From the NCBI RefSeq assembly GCF_001404515.1, contig NZ_CXWE01000003.1, positions 1 through 64,000 of the forward strand: a DNA stretch of 64,000 bases. The letters run 5' to 3'. Below the pieces are notes generated by a model. It saw nothing but the letters and a program-made list of their open reading frames with translations. It was not told where the DNA came from and searched no databases. The DNA is from Roseibium album. Its GTDB lineage: Bacteria > Pseudomonadota > Alphaproteobacteria > Rhizobiales > Stappiaceae. Shown here one piece after another: positions 20,803 through 31,635 of the stretch. Made by a program: the position numbers and the translations under genes. Position 1 is the first letter of the stretch. Each line of letters begins with the position of its first letter.

Positions 20803-21666
20803 CTATTCGGCTTTCTCACCCTGCTTGCTTGGAAGTTCCAATGAATCATCGAGAACTTCAACCGCAATGGCATCCTTGAGTTCAGCCATCTTGGCTTCGT
20901 ACTGTTCGCGGATAAGACGCTGACGCAAGTCACCTGCAACAGTTTCGAACGCCGGTTTTTCCTGGCGGCGCTTGTTTTCAAGCTTGATAACATGCCACCC
21001 GAATTGCGTTTCGACCGGCTCTTTTGTGTATTCGCCGGGTTCCAGGGTAAAGACCACGTCCTCGAACGGCTTGACCATTTGCCCTTTGCCGAAATAGCCG
21101 AGGTCGCCTCCGTTGGGACCTGATGGCCCGGTTGATTTTTCCTTGGCGAGTTCAACAAAATCGGCGCCACCGTCAAGTTCCTTGATCAGCGCTTCGGCTT
21201 CCGCCTTGTCGCTCACCAGAATGTGACGCGCATTGACCTCTTCAGGCCCCTCGAAATCCTTGAATTCTGCCTCATAGGCAGCCTTGAGAGCCTCGTCGGT
21301 GATGAGGCTGTCGATCTTCTGGGAGATATAGGCATTGCGCAGGGCCTGCAGTTCCAGGAACTCCAGCTGATTCTTGAAGTCGGGATCCTGATCAAGGCCA
21401 TCCTGCCGCGCAGCCTGCGCGAGAAGCTCCATGTCGACGACGACGTCGAGAAGGATTGCCCTCCACTGGTTCGGCGGGAAACGTTGCAATTGCTGGCCAA
21501 GGTCTTGTGCGGCAAATGCAATATCGGCTTCCGTTATTTCCGCATCCCCCACTCTTGCAACCACATCTCCAGGCTCGGCGGCACTGAGTGAGGCGGATCC
21601 GAGCGTCATGGCCAGAAGGGAAACGGCAACAGCCTGAACCGGCCTGCGCATCGAAATTCGGAACAT
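20803..21666 (-). CDS. Peptidyl-prolyl cis-trans isomerase, parvulin type, exported
   Basis: Periplasmic folding helper of the SurA/PrsA type (287 residues). An N-terminal signal peptide (about 1-28, cleavage near SLSA-AEP) is followed by a helical chaperone region. One parvulin domain (about 140-235) shows NARHILVS, GPNGGDLGYFGKGQMVKPFE and FGWHVIKLE. The C-terminus is charged. It is divergent from secA, an arrangement that links protein export and periplasmic folding. Confidence 0.92.
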   Translation of the reverse strand: MFRISMRRPVQAVAVSLLAMTLGSASLSAAEPGDVVARVGDAEITEADIAFAAQDLGQQLQRFPPNQWRAILLDVVVDMELLAQAARQDGLDQDPDFKNQLEFLELQALRNAYISQKIDSLITDEALKAAYEAEFKDFEGPEEVNARHILVSDKAEAEALIKELDGGADFVELAKEKSTGPSGPNGGDLGYFGKGQMVKPFEDVVFTLEPGEYTKEPVETQFGWHVIKLENKRRQEKPAFETVAGDLRQRLIREQYEAKMAELKDAIAVEVLDDSLELPSKQGEKAE

Positions 21667-21747
21667 GAGAAGTCCTTTACGTATAGGAATAGTAACTTTC
21701 GTCCCCTCAATCCGGAGGGCGCGGGTACTTTGCCTATTCCAGCGGCG

Positions 21748-21776
21748 TTGACAAGCATAGAGCCCCCTCTTATCTG
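21748..21776 (+). promoter_or_regulatory. Sigma-70-type promoter for secA
   Basis: TTGACA at 21748-21753 and TATCTG at 21771-21776 have exactly 17 bases between them, about 160 bp before the secA start and pointing toward it. The -35 is a consensus match. Confidence 0.55.
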
Positions 21777-21933
21777 TCGGGCGTCCCTGCTTTCAGGCTG
21801 GGATAGCATCTTTTCGGCCGCGTTCACCGGCCAGCGCGTTGCGCTTGGCGGCAACGTGGACAGCAATTGAGACGATTTCATGGGTGGGCGCCAAATTGCC
21901 AGTTGGTGCCGCCTGGTAGGGAAGGACCGCCAC

Positions 21934-24708
<2,775 letters not shown>

Positions 24709-24737
24709 CGCCCGCTAATAGTTCCGAAGTCTCCATA

Positions 24738-24769
24738 GGGGCTGTACCTGATAGGTGCAGCCCTTTTTT
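24738..24769 (+). terminator. Rho-independent terminator of secA
   Basis: A 10-bp stem (24739-24748 with 24754-24763, one G-U pair) is followed by six T residues, 30 bp after the secA stop. Confidence 0.88.
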
Positions 24770-25072
24770 GCGTCACGCGATCGACAGGCAATATTTGAAA
24801 ATGCGGATCCAGATGGACCCGAAAAGTGCGGGGTACAGCGATTTTGCGTTTCAGCCGGTGTCAGAAGCCGAAGGCGAGGATCCGGGAAAATTCAACTTGA
24901 ACGGCGCAGTCAGGGACACCGTCGAAAGGGCAAATTCGCAAAGGGAAATTCCTGGCAAGGCGCAGCAGAATGAAAGGAAGGCGCCGGCACGGATTTCAAC
25001 TCGCAAACGCAGATCAGGGGCTTGTGCAACAAACAAAGCTTGGGCTGGCCTTTTTGCCGAAATTGCGGCAGG
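24770..25072. other. Long leader between secA and the glycosyltransferase operon
   Basis: No supported gene. Open frames on both strands lack ribosome binding sites and known domains. With the palindromic cluster at 25063-25108 it makes a 345-bp leader ahead of the GT2 gene. Confidence 0.4.
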
Positions 25073-25108
25073 TTGCGGCAACTCCCGTTGCCGCAATTCA
25101 GGCCTGAA
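25063..25108. repeat. Palindrome cluster upstream of the GT2 gene
   Basis: TTGCGGCA occurs twice, ten bases apart (25063-25070 and 25073-25080). The second copy belongs to a perfect 10-bp inverted repeat (25073-25082 with 25087-25096) with a 4-nt loop. This is followed directly by a perfect 12-bp palindrome, TTCAGGCCTGAA (25097-25108), ending six bases before the GT2 ATG. The arrangement covers the place where a ribosome binding site should be. It may be an operator, an RNA hairpin controlling translation, or both. Confidence 0.6.
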
Positions 25109-25114
25109 ACTTTC

Positions 25115-26158
25115 ATGAACAAGACGGCTGCTTCGAAAATCTACGTCTCCCGCCGGGAAACTGCTCGCCCTGCAGAGCCAATGCTCAGTGTGATTGTTCC
25201 TGTCTTCAATGAAGAGGACGTCATCGAGCATTTTCTGGACGCGACATTGCCGGTCCTTGAAAAAACCGGCCTGGCTTTCGAATATGTTTTCATCGACGAC
25301 GGAAGCCGGGACAAGACCGCCGACATTCTTTCCGAAAAACTCAAAACAGGCCTTCCTGGAAAACTGCTTGGCCTCTCGCGCAACTTCGGCAAGGAGGCAG
25401 CGTTGTCGGCCGGTCTCGAAGCGGTGTCTGGAGACATCGCCGTCATCATGGATGCCGATCTGCAGGATCCACCGGAACTCATTCTGCAGATGCTTGACGG
25501 ATGGCGCGCCGGTTATGACGTCATCTATGGCCTTAGAGTGGACAGGTCGTCGGATTCGCTGATGAAGCGTTCGACGGCCAACATGTTCTACAAGCTGTTC
25601 AACAAGCTTGCGAACATCGACATGCCGGCCAATGCGGGTGACTTTCGCCTGATCGACCGAACGGTTGTCAACGCGCTGCTTGAGTTGCCGGAACGAAATC
25701 GCTTCATGAAGGGGTTGTTTGCCTGGGTCGGATTTCCGGCGATGGCAATACCTTATGAGCGCCCGCCACGCAGGGCCGGAAGTGGAAAATTCGACTATTG
25801 GAAACTCTGGAACTTTGCGCTGGACGGGTTGACCGGCTTTACGACACTGCCCTTGCGGGTGTGGTTTTACGGTGGTGCGGCAATATCCTTTGCTGCGTTT
25901 ACCTACGCCATTGTCCTGACGATTCGCACGTCGATATTCGGCGTGGATCTGCCAGGTTACGCATCCTTGATGGTCGCCCTTTTGTTTTTTTCCGGCGTCC
26001 AGCTGTTATCGATCGGAATGATCGGCGAATATATCGCGCGTCTCTTCAACGAGGCCAAACAACGTCCGGTTTACATCCTGCAGGACGTCATCGAAGGTGA
26101 GCCTCAAGAGTGCGACAAAGCGAGCAAGGATGCCGATGCTGGCCAAAGTAAATCTTGA
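25115..26158 (+). CDS. Family 2 glycosyltransferase, polyprenyl-phosphate type (GtrB/ArnC/DPM1-like)
   Basis: Probably transfers a sugar from a nucleotide donor to undecaprenyl phosphate on the inner membrane. The GT2 domain (about 25-250) shows LSVIVPVFNEE, FIDDGSRDKT, LSRNFGKEAA and the metal-binding DADLQDPPE. Two C-terminal membrane helices (about 250-275 and 285-310) follow. ATG 25115 is chosen because the family starts shortly before the LSVIVP strand; an earlier in-frame start at 25022 would run through the palindromes. It overlaps the GtrA gene. Confidence 0.85.
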   Translation: MNKTAASKIYVSRRETARPAEPMLSVIVPVFNEEDVIEHFLDATLPVLEKTGLAFEYVFIDDGSRDKTADILSEKLKTGLPGKLLGLSRNFGKEAALSAGLEAVSGDIAVIMDADLQDPPELILQMLDGWRAGYDVIYGLRVDRSSDSLMKRSTANMFYKLFNKLANIDMPANAGDFRLIDRTVVNALLELPERNRFMKGLFAWVGFPAMAIPYERPPRRAGSGKFDYWKLWNFALDGLTGFTTLPLRVWFYGGAAISFAAFTYAIVLTIRTSIFGVDLPGYASLMVALLFFSGVQLLSIGMIGEYIARLFNEAKQRPVYILQDVIEGEPQECDKASKDADAGQSKS

Positions 26159-26567
26159 AAAGCTCAAGGCGGAAAGCGCTGCCGTCGGGAAATTTGCCGT
26201 TATTGGCGTCATAGCCACCCTGACGCATGCCATTGTCGCGTCGACCCTTTTCGAGGCTGGAATTCTATCGGTTGTTCCTTCGAATGTGTGCGGCTTCCTG
26301 ACAGCATTCGCAGTTTCCTTCAGCGGACATTATTTCTGGAGTTTCAGTCACCTGCGCCAGACCGGAACCGCATTGAAAAGCATGACGAGGTTTCTGGTTG
26401 TCTCCATTGCCGGCTTCGCACTCAACTCTACCATCCTGACCCTGTGGTTGACCTTCACCTCGTGGCCGGAACTCTACGGCCTCTGGCTCGCGATCTTGAT
26501 TGTTCCGGCATTTTCGTTCGTTGGTGCAAGGCTCTGGGCTTTCGCTCATCCTTCGGCGAAATTCTGA
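26136..26567 (+). CDS. GtrA family membrane protein
   Basis: Small four-helix membrane protein (143 residues from ATG 26136, behind AAGGA) of the GtrA family. These proteins are thought to flip or assist polyprenyl-phosphate-linked sugars across the membrane. Its start lies 23 bp inside the GT2 gene, so the two are translated together. An ATG at 26130 is nearly as good a start. Confidence 0.85.
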   Translation: MLAKVNLEKLKAESAAVGKFAVIGVIATLTHAIVASTLFEAGILSVVPSNVCGFLTAFAVSFSGHYFWSFSHLRQTGTALKSMTRFLVVSIAGFALNSTILTLWLTFTSWPELYGLWLAILIVPAFSFVGARLWAFAHPSAKF

Positions 26568-26607
26568 CTTGGACATTTTTACAAGCGACTGCACGAGGTA
26601 ACGCCGA

Positions 26608-28113
26608 ATGACCGCATTGCGCGCCGCTCTTGTTTATGCGTCATGCCTCTGCCTGCTTTATGCGCTTGTACCGACACTGGCATTTCCCGGTCCGCCACTT
26701 GATGTTGTTGAAGGCTTTGCCTGGGGCCGCGAGCTGCAATTGGGATACACAAAGCACCCGCCATTGCAGGCCTGGTTGCTTGAGGCCACTTACCGCCTGA
26801 CCGCAGGGCACTATTTCGGCGGCTATTGGCTCAGCGCCATGTCCCTTGCCTTGGGATATCTTTTTATCTGGAAAATCAGCCTTCATCTCGGACTGTCTAC
26901 CTGGCAGGCATTCTGGGCGATCGTGCTCACCAGCGTGACATTCTATTTCACCCTGCCCATGCCGGAGTTCAATCCGAACATCCTGCAGATCCCCGTCTGG
27001 AGCGGCATGATTCTGCTTTTCCTGCGTGCCCAGGCGAACAGCAGGCTCACCGACTGGCTACTGCTGGGTGCGCTTGCCGCCATCGGGCTCTACACGAAGT
27101 ATTTCGTTGTCCTGCTCATTGGCACCATTGGGCTTTATGGGCTTGTGTTTTCAGATGCGCGGCGCCTCATTTTCACTGCCGGTCCCTGGCTTTGCGCGCT
27201 GGTTTGCGCCCTTCTGCTCGTTCCTCATATCCTTTGGCTGCTGGAAACCGATTTCCTGACGCTTCAATACGCGGCCAGCCGCAGCAAGCCGGCGGAATCC
27301 TTTCTGGATCGTGTCCTCAATCCGTTGAATTTCCTGTTTGCACAGGTAGGCAATCACGCCGGGCTGTTTCTGGTGATCCTTGCCGGGCTTGGTTGGCGCG
27401 GTCTCAAGAACTATCGCTTGCAGCGCCGCAAGTCGGAGGTGTTGCTGGCAGCACCCGGTGACCGTTTTCTGCTCTGGTTCGCCTTCGTCCCGCTGACTGT
27501 TGTTGTTATCGCCTCCGCAATCACCGGAAATGAATTCGAACACATGTGGGGTACGCCGATGTTCGTGCTTTCCGGCGTCGTTGCAGTTCGATATGCCGCG
27601 CTTCCTGACATGTGGCCTTTCCCCGGGCGTGCCCTGATCGGAGCGGTGACGATCCAGGCAATCTTTTTGATCGTCATTTTCGGACAGGGGCAGCTGGAGC
27701 CTTACTGGAAAAAGAAGCAGACTCGCATTCATTATCCGGCCGGGGTCGTCGCAAACGAACTTGCGAGCATCTGGAAGACCGAAATGGGCACGGACATTGC
27801 CTATGTTGCCGGTGACATGTGGTCGGCAGCAAATGTCACGCTGCATGCACCTGGACGTCCATCGATGTTTTATCTGCACGACCGCAGACTAAGTCCCTGG
27901 ATCGACATCAAGGACGTGCAGAACAAAGGCCTCATGATTGTCTGGCGCGGCGATCGGGAAGCACCGCTTAACGAACTTCTTGCCTATTACCCGGATGCCG
28001 CGCGGCAAGGCAGCAGAACCTTCCCCTTCCGGGCAGGAGGCGATATCCCAGACGTCACCGTCAACTGGCTGATCATTCCTCCGGGAAAAGTCGCCGAAGA
28101 ACCTGCAAACTAG
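26608..28113 (+). CDS. Family 39-type glycosyltransferase (ArnT/PMT-like membrane protein)
   Basis: Polytopic membrane enzyme expected to move a sugar from an undecaprenyl-phosphate carrier to an envelope acceptor. The first periplasmic loop has DVVEGFAWGRELQLGYTKHP, resembling the Asp/Glu catalytic loop and KHPPL segment of ArnT-like proteins. About ten hydrophobic segments are followed by a periplasmic C-terminal domain (about 380-500). It is the last gene of the GT2-GtrA-GT39 set, which together can make, flip and transfer a carrier-linked sugar. The acceptor (lipid A, polysaccharide or protein) cannot be told. Confidence 0.85.
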   Translation: MTALRAALVYASCLCLLYALVPTLAFPGPPLDVVEGFAWGRELQLGYTKHPPLQAWLLEATYRLTAGHYFGGYWLSAMSLALGYLFIWKISLHLGLSTWQAFWAIVLTSVTFYFTLPMPEFNPNILQIPVWSGMILLFLRAQANSRLTDWLLLGALAAIGLYTKYFVVLLIGTIGLYGLVFSDARRLIFTAGPWLCALVCALLLVPHILWLLETDFLTLQYAASRSKPAESFLDRVLNPLNFLFAQVGNHAGLFLVILAGLGWRGLKNYRLQRRKSEVLLAAPGDRFLLWFAFVPLTVVVIASAITGNEFEHMWGTPMFVLSGVVAVRYAALPDMWPFPGRALIGAVTIQAIFLIVIFGQGQLEPYWKKKQTRIHYPAGVVANELASIWKTEMGTDIAYVAGDMWSAANVTLHAPGRPSMFYLHDRRLSPWIDIKDVQNKGLMIVWRGDREAPLNELLAYYPDAARQGSRTFPFRAGGDIPDVTVNWLIIPPGKVAEEPAN

Positions 28114-28170
28114 TGCCCTGATGGAACTGTCCGTCTGGAAACCTCGACAAAAGGACATTAACTTGACCGC

Positions 28171-29361
28171 ATGATCAGCATGGCGAAAATCGACGACATC
28201 GAGGACTGGCTCATTGGCCAGGCACTTGGATCGCCCGACATGGCAAAAATGTTTGCGGAAATGTGCGAACGGCTTCGCAAATGTGAAGTCCCGATCGATC
28301 GCGCGATGATGGCATGGTCGACATTGCATCCCCTGATAGAAGCCGAAGTCGTCGTCTGGGAAAGCGGCAGCGAACTCCAGCACGAACTGATTTCCCACTC
28401 TGACGAGGAGACCGATGACTGGCTCAACAGTCCGGTTCGTGCGGTTCTGGTCAATCAGGAGCCCAGGTTCAGGCGCCGCCTCACCAGTTCAAACGCCCCT
28501 CAGGAATTTCCGCTGCTGACCCGCCTGAGCAATGCCGGTTATACGGACTATCTGGTGCTACCCACCCAGTTCGCCTTGCCTGTAACAAACGATGATTATC
28601 CGACCAGCGGTATCATCGTCAGCTGGGCGACCTGTGACGAAAACGGCTTTTCAGATGACGCCCTGTCGGCCATTGAATACATTCAAAAACGCCTGGCGCT
28701 GGCGGCCCGTGCGACTATCGAAAGCCAGATCAGCAAAACGATCGCGATAACCTATCTGGGCAAGAACGCGGGTAACAAGGTACTGAATGGCCAGATCAGG
28801 CATGGTGACGGTGAAAATGTCGATGCGGTGATCTATTTCTGCGACATGAGAAAATCCACGGCGATCGCAGAAGCCCTTGGTCCGGATGCCTACCTGAACT
28901 GGCTGAATACCTATTTCGAGGCAACGGCCGGCTCGGTGCTGGACAACAATGGTGAAGTCCTTGATTTTATTGGCGATGCAGTGCTCGGTGTTTTTCCACT
29001 CGACGAGCAAAGCCTTGAGGCGGCCGTCTCCAATGCAATCAGCGCGGCAGATGAGACCCGCAGGCGGCTCAAGATCATCAATGATGATGCTTCAGGGGTC
29101 CTGCCAATGAAGGTGGGTGTCGCGCTTTCGGTCGGTTCGGTCATGTTCGGCAACATTGGTGTTCCCAGCCGGCTGACATTTTCGGTAATCGGTCAAACCG
29201 TACACGCGGCAGCCCGAATAGAAAGCCTTACAAAAACAGCGGGATCGGATGTCCTTGTAACGGAGGACATCGCCAGGCACAGCAGGTCGAGAGTCCGTCC
29301 TGTCGGATCATTTGACCTTAGCGGCTTTACGGACCCACAACCCTTGTTCGCGCTTGAATAA
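28171..29361 (+). CDS. Class III adenylate/guanylate cyclase family protein
   Basis: Soluble 396-residue protein with an N-terminal region of unclear fold (about 1-195) and a class III cyclase domain (about 215-375). Both metal-binding aspartates are present (D225 in YFCDMRKST, D269 in FIGDAVLG), as is the transition-state arginine R349. Residues that normally choose adenine are changed: D265 replaces the Lys and S338 the Asp, and H345 replaces the usual Asn. The nucleotide specificity is therefore uncertain. No membrane helices are seen. Confidence 0.85.
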   Translation: MISMAKIDDIEDWLIGQALGSPDMAKMFAEMCERLRKCEVPIDRAMMAWSTLHPLIEAEVVVWESGSELQHELISHSDEETDDWLNSPVRAVLVNQEPRFRRRLTSSNAPQEFPLLTRLSNAGYTDYLVLPTQFALPVTNDDYPTSGIIVSWATCDENGFSDDALSAIEYIQKRLALAARATIESQISKTIAITYLGKNAGNKVLNGQIRHGDGENVDAVIYFCDMRKSTAIAEALGPDAYLNWLNTYFEATAGSVLDNNGEVLDFIGDAVLGVFPLDEQSLEAAVSNAISAADETRRRLKIINDDASGVLPMKVGVALSVGSVMFGNIGVPSRLTFSVIGQTVHAAARIESLTKTAGSDVLVTEDIARHSRSRVRPVGSFDLSGFTDPQPLFALE

Positions 29362-29436
29362 TTGCCGCCAATCCAAACAACGTCACCCCGCAACGCTTCT
29401 GCCGCCTCACTTCTGGCTTGCCAATTTACCGAGACC

Positions 29437-30234
29437 ATGACCGATCTTCGTCCCGATTTCCCGAACCATCTTCCATTTCATGATCAGAACACGGTTGACC
29501 CGGGCGAGAACGCACCGGTCATCCTGCTCCACGGTTTTGGTGGAGACAGGCAAACCTGGCAGAATACGCAGACTGCCCTGTCGTCAAAAGTCCGGTCCCT
29601 GGCATTCGATCTGCCTGGACATGGCCAAGCCCTCGACTGGCCCAGGATCGGCAATGCAGGTATCGCTGCCAAAGCGGTTGCGCAGTCACTCGAACACCTG
29701 GCTTTGGCCAAAGTCCATCTGGTCGGCCATTCCATGGGAGGTGCGGTCGCGGCTCTGGTTGCCCTGAATGATCCGGAACGGGTGGCCAGCCTGACGCTTT
29801 TGGCTCCAGGTGGCTTCGGTCCCGAAATCAATCACCGCCTGTTGCGCCGCTATGCGACAACGAGCGACGTCGAAGGCATGGAGGTTCTGCTCGAGCAGTT
29901 TTTCGGTTGGGAATTCAGGCTCCCGAAGTTTCTCGCAAAGACCGCGGCAGACAGCCGCGCCAGACCCGGTGCAACGGCGACACTGGAAGCCATCGTGGAA
30001 GAAATTATCGACGGCACGGTGCAAAAGACCTTGCCGCGGGACGAACTTGCTGCCCTCAAGATACCCATCAAGGTGATCTGGGGAACCCAGGACAGGGTTC
30101 TGCCGACCCGCCAGGCACACAAGCTCCCCGGCATCGTCGCAACGCATATTTTCGAACGTGTCGGCCACATGCCGCACCTCGAAATCCCGAAGGAAGTTAC
30201 CAGGCTCATCCTGCAGAACGCCGGAGTGAACTGA
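29437..30234 (+). CDS. Alpha/beta hydrolase (acetoin dehydrogenase E2-like fold)
   Basis: Serine hydrolase-fold protein of 265 residues. The oxyanion strand is VILLHGFGGDRQTW, the nucleophile elbow GHSMGG (Ser near residue 105), the acid in WGTQDRVLP, and the histidine in VGHMPHLEIP. The ATG at 29437 is preferred to a TTG directly after the cyclase stop. The substrate is unknown. Sequence order resembles the lipase-like domain seen in AcoC-type proteins, but no lipoyl domain is present. Confidence 0.8.
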   Translation: MTDLRPDFPNHLPFHDQNTVDPGENAPVILLHGFGGDRQTWQNTQTALSSKVRSLAFDLPGHGQALDWPRIGNAGIAAKAVAQSLEHLALAKVHLVGHSMGGAVAALVALNDPERVASLTLLAPGGFGPEINHRLLRRYATTSDVEGMEVLLEQFFGWEFRLPKFLAKTAADSRARPGATATLEAIVEEIIDGTVQKTLPRDELAALKIPIKVIWGTQDRVLPTRQAHKLPGIVATHIFERVGHMPHLEIPKEVTRLILQNAGVN

Positions 30235-30336
30235 AGAAGGTCACACGGTAGGTCTCGTCCTCAAACTTGCAACCAGTCGCCATGTTCGAACGCAAGCGCG
30301 CCAGCCCGGGGCGTCATCGCAGGGCCTGAACCTGAT

Positions 30337-31521
30337 CTATGCGTCCGGCAGCAAACCCTCACGCCAGGTTTCACCGATCACCCGGCGGGCGAGCATGTGC
30401 GAGCGGGGGAAGTTGATGCTGTCGACGGCGATGAGTTTCCGTTTGTTCAGATAGGCCACATAGAACTTGTGATCCGCCGGTGACCCGACGACGATCGTCT
30501 CGTCATACCCTTCTGAAAGACCTGCAATCTGCAGCTTGATGTCGTATTGATCGGACCAGAACCACGGCACCGGATCATAGTCGATATCCTCACCGAGCAA
30601 TGACTGTGCAGCGGCTTTCGCCTGGTCGATCGCGTTCTGGACACTTTCCATGCGCACGGATCGCTGATAGCGGTTCGAATAGAAGCGGGTGCAATCACCG
30701 ACAGCGTAGATATTCGGGTCGCTGGTCTGCCCTGAACCATCCACGAGAACACCGTTGTCGACTTCAAGACCGGTTTCGGCCGCCAGATGATCGTTGGGTT
30801 CCGCGCCAACGGCAATCAGAACCAATTCGGCACTTATGACGTCACCATTGCTGAGTTTCACACCGGTGACGGTCTCATCACCTTCGATCGACTCTATGCC
30901 CGTTTCTAGACGCAGGTCGATACCCTTGTCTCGATGCAATCGGGTGAAGTAGTCCGAAACCGCCTGGCTGACGACACGTTTCATCGGCCGGTCCTGCGCC
31001 TCGATCACGCTGACAGACTTGCCCATTGCCTTCGCGACCGCGGCAACCTCTAGACCGATATAGCCGGCACCGATGATCGCTATTCCGCTGCTTGAGCTCA
31101 AACCATCGCGAATTGCGTCGACGTCGGCAATCGACCTCAGGGTTACAACACCGGTCTTGTCGGCACCCTTAAGCGGCAATGTGCGCGCGTTCGTGCCCGT
31201 TGCAAGCACAAGCTTGCCATAGGCAAGCGTGTCGCCGTTTTCCAGATGCACTCTTTTTGCAGCGCGATCGATGGAGACGGCCTTTGTATTCGGAATATGG
31301 TCGATCTGGTTGGTTTCGAAAAATGCCGGAGGGCGCAGCCAGAGGCCTTCCGCGCCCACATCTCCCGAAAGGTATTTTTTCGAAAGAGGCGGTCTTTGAT
31401 ACGGCGGATGCGGCTCGTCACCAATCAGGCGCAAGGGGCCTTCAAATCCGCCCTGCCGGAGCGAATGGGCAAGCTGGGCGCCAGCTTGCCCGGCACCAAT
31501 GATGACGATTTCTTCCTGCAT
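30337..31521 (-). CDS. NAD(P)H:ferredoxin reductase-like FAD oxidoreductase
   Basis: Flavoprotein of the rhodocoxin/putidaredoxin reductase family (394 residues). An FAD-binding GAGQAGAQLA lies at the N-terminus and a second nucleotide-binding GAGYIGLEVA at about 150-159. The FAD-ribityl motif is YAVGDCTRF, and the C-terminal domain has WFWSDQYDIKLQIAG. The enzyme normally passes electrons from NADH to a [2Fe-2S] ferredoxin serving a P450 or dioxygenase. Neither partner is nearby. Confidence 0.88.
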   Translation of the reverse strand: MQEEIVIIGAGQAGAQLAHSLRQGGFEGPLRLIGDEPHPPYQRPPLSKKYLSGDVGAEGLWLRPPAFFETNQIDHIPNTKAVSIDRAAKRVHLENGDTLAYGKLVLATGTNARTLPLKGADKTGVVTLRSIADVDAIRDGLSSSSGIAIIGAGYIGLEVAAVAKAMGKSVSVIEAQDRPMKRVVSQAVSDYFTRLHRDKGIDLRLETGIESIEGDETVTGVKLSNGDVISAELVLIAVGAEPNDHLAAETGLEVDNGVLVDGSGQTSDPNIYAVGDCTRFYSNRYQRSVRMESVQNAIDQAKAAAQSLLGEDIDYDPVPWFWSDQYDIKLQIAGLSEGYDETIVVGSPADHKFYVAYLNKRKLIAVDSINFPRSHMLARRVIGETWREGLLPDA

Positions 31522-31592
31522 TCCGTTTCGCCTTCTTCACGCTAAGTCTTCCGTCACTAGCACGAAGATTGGCGGTCCGCCAGAAGGCGAAA

Positions 31593-31616
31593 CGCCGCGA
31601 CGGTTTCGTCGCGGCG
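31593..31616 (-). terminator. Hairpin after the chemotaxis receptor gene
   Basis: Perfect 9-bp GC stem (31593-31601 with 31608-31616) lying 20 bp past the receptor stop and before the reductase start. Only three T follow on the minus strand, so it is a weak terminator. Confidence 0.55.
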
Positions 31617-31635
31617 CAGCACTGATTTAGCAGGT

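Noticed and set aside
24801..25118. Plus-strand frame upstream of the GT2 gene
   Set aside because: No ribosome binding site, no family, and it would run through the palindrome cluster and end over the GT2 start.
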